Shown piece by piece: positions 5,310 through 6,574 of a stretch of 6,574 nucleotides of DNA; positions within the stretch are counted from its first letter, which is position 1; every line of letters starts with the position of its first letter. Source of the stretch: an uncultured Bacteroidales bacterium (lineage in GTDB: Bacteria; Bacteroidota; Bacteroidia; Bacteroidales; ML635J-15); NCBI GenBank assembly GCA_905233405.1, contig CAJOEG010000089.1, positions 1 to 6,574 of the forward strand, read 5' to 3'. The position numbers were made by a program, and so were the translations under genes. The notes beneath the pieces are model-generated. The model did no database searches. It was not told the origin of the DNA and worked only from the letters and a program-made list of their open reading frames with translations.

Positions 5310-6401
5310 TTATGGTTCAATCCTATACAATGTATGTTCTATATCAAGGTCGGCAAGCATATTTGGCATACGGTCGTAGCTAGTGTCAGTAATGAAAATC
5401 TGTCCGAACTCGTCGCTCGAAACCATCTGCGAGATAACCTTCACGCGCTTGGGGTCGAGCTTGTCGAAAATATCATCAAGGAGCAGAATGGGCTTTTGTC
5501 CGACCTTGCGCTGTATGTAGTCGAACTGTGCGAACTTGAGGCTGATGAGATAGGTTTTCTGCTGTCCCTGCGAACCGCACTGCCGTATGCTGCTGTCGCC
5601 AAGCAGGAAAGTGAAATCGTCGCGATGTGAACCGCCAGTGGTGTGGCTTGCTGCCCTGTCGCGGTCGCGGTGCGATGCAAGTAGCTGGTCGAAAGTCATT
5701 TCGTTGAGTTCCGAGTCGTAAATCAGCTTCACTTCTTCACGTCCGCCCGAAATCTGCGCGTAGTATTTCTGGAATATAGGTATTATCTCGTCGATGAACT
5801 GCTTGCGCTTTTCATAAATCTTTGTGCCATAGTCGGCAAGTTGCATATCCCAGATTTCGAACTCGGCATCGTTCACCGAAAATCCGTCGTGTAGTTTGTG
5901 TAGCAAGGTGTTGCGATGCTCGAGTGCGCGCTTGTACATTGCAAGGCTCTTCAGGTATATGCTGTCGAACTGGGAAATTATCGAATCAACGAATTTACGC
6001 CTTGCATCGCTGTCAAAAATCAAAATGGTGTCAGTGGGCGACGAGAAAACAATGGGTATCAGTCCAATATGGTCAGAAAGACGCTGGTATTCGGCTCCGT
6101 TGCGACGGAATGACTTGTGACGCTCATCCCTATGCAGTCCGCAGTAGATTTTTTCCTGCTTGCCATCTATATCGTATTCACCCTGAACAACATAGAAGTC
6201 TTCGTCGTTGCGTATGCACTGCCTGTCCTGCTGCGTGAAGTAGCTCTTGCACATTGAAAGGTGGTAGATTGCATCGAGAATATTGGTTTTGCCAACGCCA
6301 TTGTCACCGATTATGCAGTTGATGTTGCTGCAGAACTGCAAGTCCTTTTCCTCTACGCTCTTGAAGTTGACTATTGATATGTCTTTCAGAAACATGCTCA
6401 T
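5310..6401 (-). CDS. recF: DNA replication/repair protein RecF
   Basis: A 363-residue cytosolic SMC-like ABC ATPase that, with RecO and RecR, loads RecA at single-strand gaps and helps restart stalled forks. The N-terminal strand FLKDISIVNFKS is typical. Walker A is GDNGVGKT (32-39), followed by NILDAIYHLS; the ABC signature region is CGSQGQQKT (275-283); Walker B and D-loop are LLLDDIFDKLD (306-316). The full length matches the family (about 360-370), so the gene is intact. Start choice: ATG at 6401 lies 2 nt after the uvrA stop, which favours translational coupling; ATG at 6395, two codons later, gives the more usual MFLKDI start and is an alternative. An upstream in-frame TTG at 6482 would run back through the uvrA 3' end and is implausible. 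The lipocalin-like gene follows after 10 nt. Confidence 0.95.
   Translation of the reverse strand: MSMFLKDISIVNFKSVEEKDLQFCSNINCIIGDNGVGKTNILDAIYHLSMCKSYFTQQDRQCIRNDEDFYVVQGEYDIDGKQEKIYCGLHRDERHKSFRRNGAEYQRLSDHIGLIPIVFSSPTDTILIFDSDARRKFVDSIISQFDSIYLKSLAMYKRALEHRNTLLHKLHDGFSVNDAEFEIWDMQLADYGTKIYEKRKQFIDEIIPIFQKYYAQISGGREEVKLIYDSELNEMTFDQLLASHRDRDRAASHTTGGSHRDDFTFLLGDSSIRQCGSQGQQKTYLISLKFAQFDYIQRKVGQKPILLLDDIFDKLDPKRVKVISQMVSSDEFGQIFITDTSYDRMPNMLADLDIEHTLYRIEP
5318..5347 (-). promoter_or_regulatory. Possible internal promoter for the lipocalin-like gene
   Basis: On the minus strand TTG (5347-5345) is followed by a 19-nt spacer and TAGGATTG (5325-5318), which matches the Bacteroidota -7 consensus TAnnTTTG at five of six defined positions. 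It ends 18 nt before the ATG at 5299 and lies inside the recF 3' end. A three-base -33 match and one -7 mismatch can arise by chance, so this is only a candidate. Confidence 0.3.
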
Positions 6402-6403
6402 TG

Positions 6404-6574
6404 TTAACGCTTTAGTTCTTTTTTCAGGAATTGTCCTGTATAACTTTCCTTGTGCTTGGCAATTTCTTCGGGTGTTCCGCAACAGAGTACGGTTCCGCCT
6501 TTTTCACCGCCTTCGGGTCCCATGTCGATAATCCAGTCGGCGCACTTTATGACATCCATGTTGTGCTCTATGAT
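6404..6574 (-). CDS. uvrA: Excinuclease ABC subunit A, 3' end
   Basis: The minus strand from the window edge encodes 56 residues and a TAA stop at 6406-6404. It begins IIEHNMDVIKCADWIIDMGP and continues EGGEKGGTV, CGTPEEIA and SYTGQFLKK. This is the C-terminus of UvrA: the EHN segment belongs to the second ATPase module (His of the H-loop), and the GPEGG...GGTV...GTPEEIA run is nearly invariant in the family. UvrA recognises DNA lesions with UvrB in nucleotide-excision repair. More than 850 residues lie outside the window. The last ten residues are basic (KKELKR). A small oddity is CC in the VLCCGTPEEI segment, where VVAEG is usual. The recF start follows 2 nt after the stop, so the two genes probably share an mRNA. 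Confidence 0.95.
   Translation of the reverse strand: MIEHNMDVIKCADWIIDMGPEGGEKGGTVLCCGTPEEIAKHKESYTGQFLKKELKR

Noticed and set aside
5178..5630. Plus-strand open frame of 150 codons across the lipocalin-like gene and recF
   Set aside because: It is antisense to two supported genes, with composition typical of a shadow frame and no recognisable motif.
5822..6238. Plus-strand open frame of 138 codons inside recF
   Set aside because: It is a shadow of recF: Cys/Arg-rich, no domain, no promoter, and recF is intact on the other strand.
6402..6482. N-terminal extension of recF to the TTG at 6482
   Set aside because: The extension overlaps the clearly recognisable UvrA C-terminus in another frame and adds residues not found at RecF N-termini.
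1..6574. Mobile element, phage or defence island
   Set aside because: No transposase, integrase, terminal inverted repeats, tRNA attachment site or known defence domain is visible; the genes are mostly housekeeping or exported proteins.

Overview
This window looks like an ordinary chromosomal segment of a Bacteroidota (Bacteroidales-type) genome. The evidence is a textbook Bacteroides-type promoter (TTG, 19-nt spacer, TAnnTTTG) ahead of a lipoprotein gene, a tandem fibronectin-like lipoprotein of the kind common in that phylum, starts with little or no Shine-Dalgarno signal, and the flavour of the RecF, HAD and secreted proteins. I see no phage, insertion sequence, CRISPR array, toxin-antitoxin pair or recognisable defence island.

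Layout: all genes from 1 to 4197 are on the plus strand and all genes from 4201 to 6574 are on the minus strand, so the two blocks converge at 4197/4201 with 3 nt between stop codons. Plus strand: the 3' end of folB (dihydroneopterin aldolase); a promoter; a three-repeat lipoprotein with its own rho-independent terminator (1338-1367); a -7-like element; then rpiB, a six-helix voltage-gated-type K+ channel with a C-terminal zinc ribbon, a YqiA-like serine esterase, and a secreted protein of unknown function. The last four are separated by only 4, 1 and 11 nt, so they probably share a transcript.

Minus strand, in transcription order: the 3' end of uvrA (6574-6404; readable as the UvrA C-terminus), recF (starting 2 nt after the uvrA stop), a small secreted lipocalin-like protein (10 nt after recF), a 217-bp gap rich in small palindromic repeats, and a small HAD-superfamily hydrolase. 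The uvrA-recF arrangement places nucleotide-excision repair and RecFOR gap repair in one apparent transcription unit.

The most notable points are the zinc ribbon on the cytoplasmic tail of the K+ channel, the repeat cluster at 4654-4860 (two inverted copies of one 26-nt palindrome, with a compensatory base-pair change, plus a partial copy and a related hairpin), and the unusual gene company of rpiB, channel and esterase. I found nothing that I can defend as a wholly new biological system.
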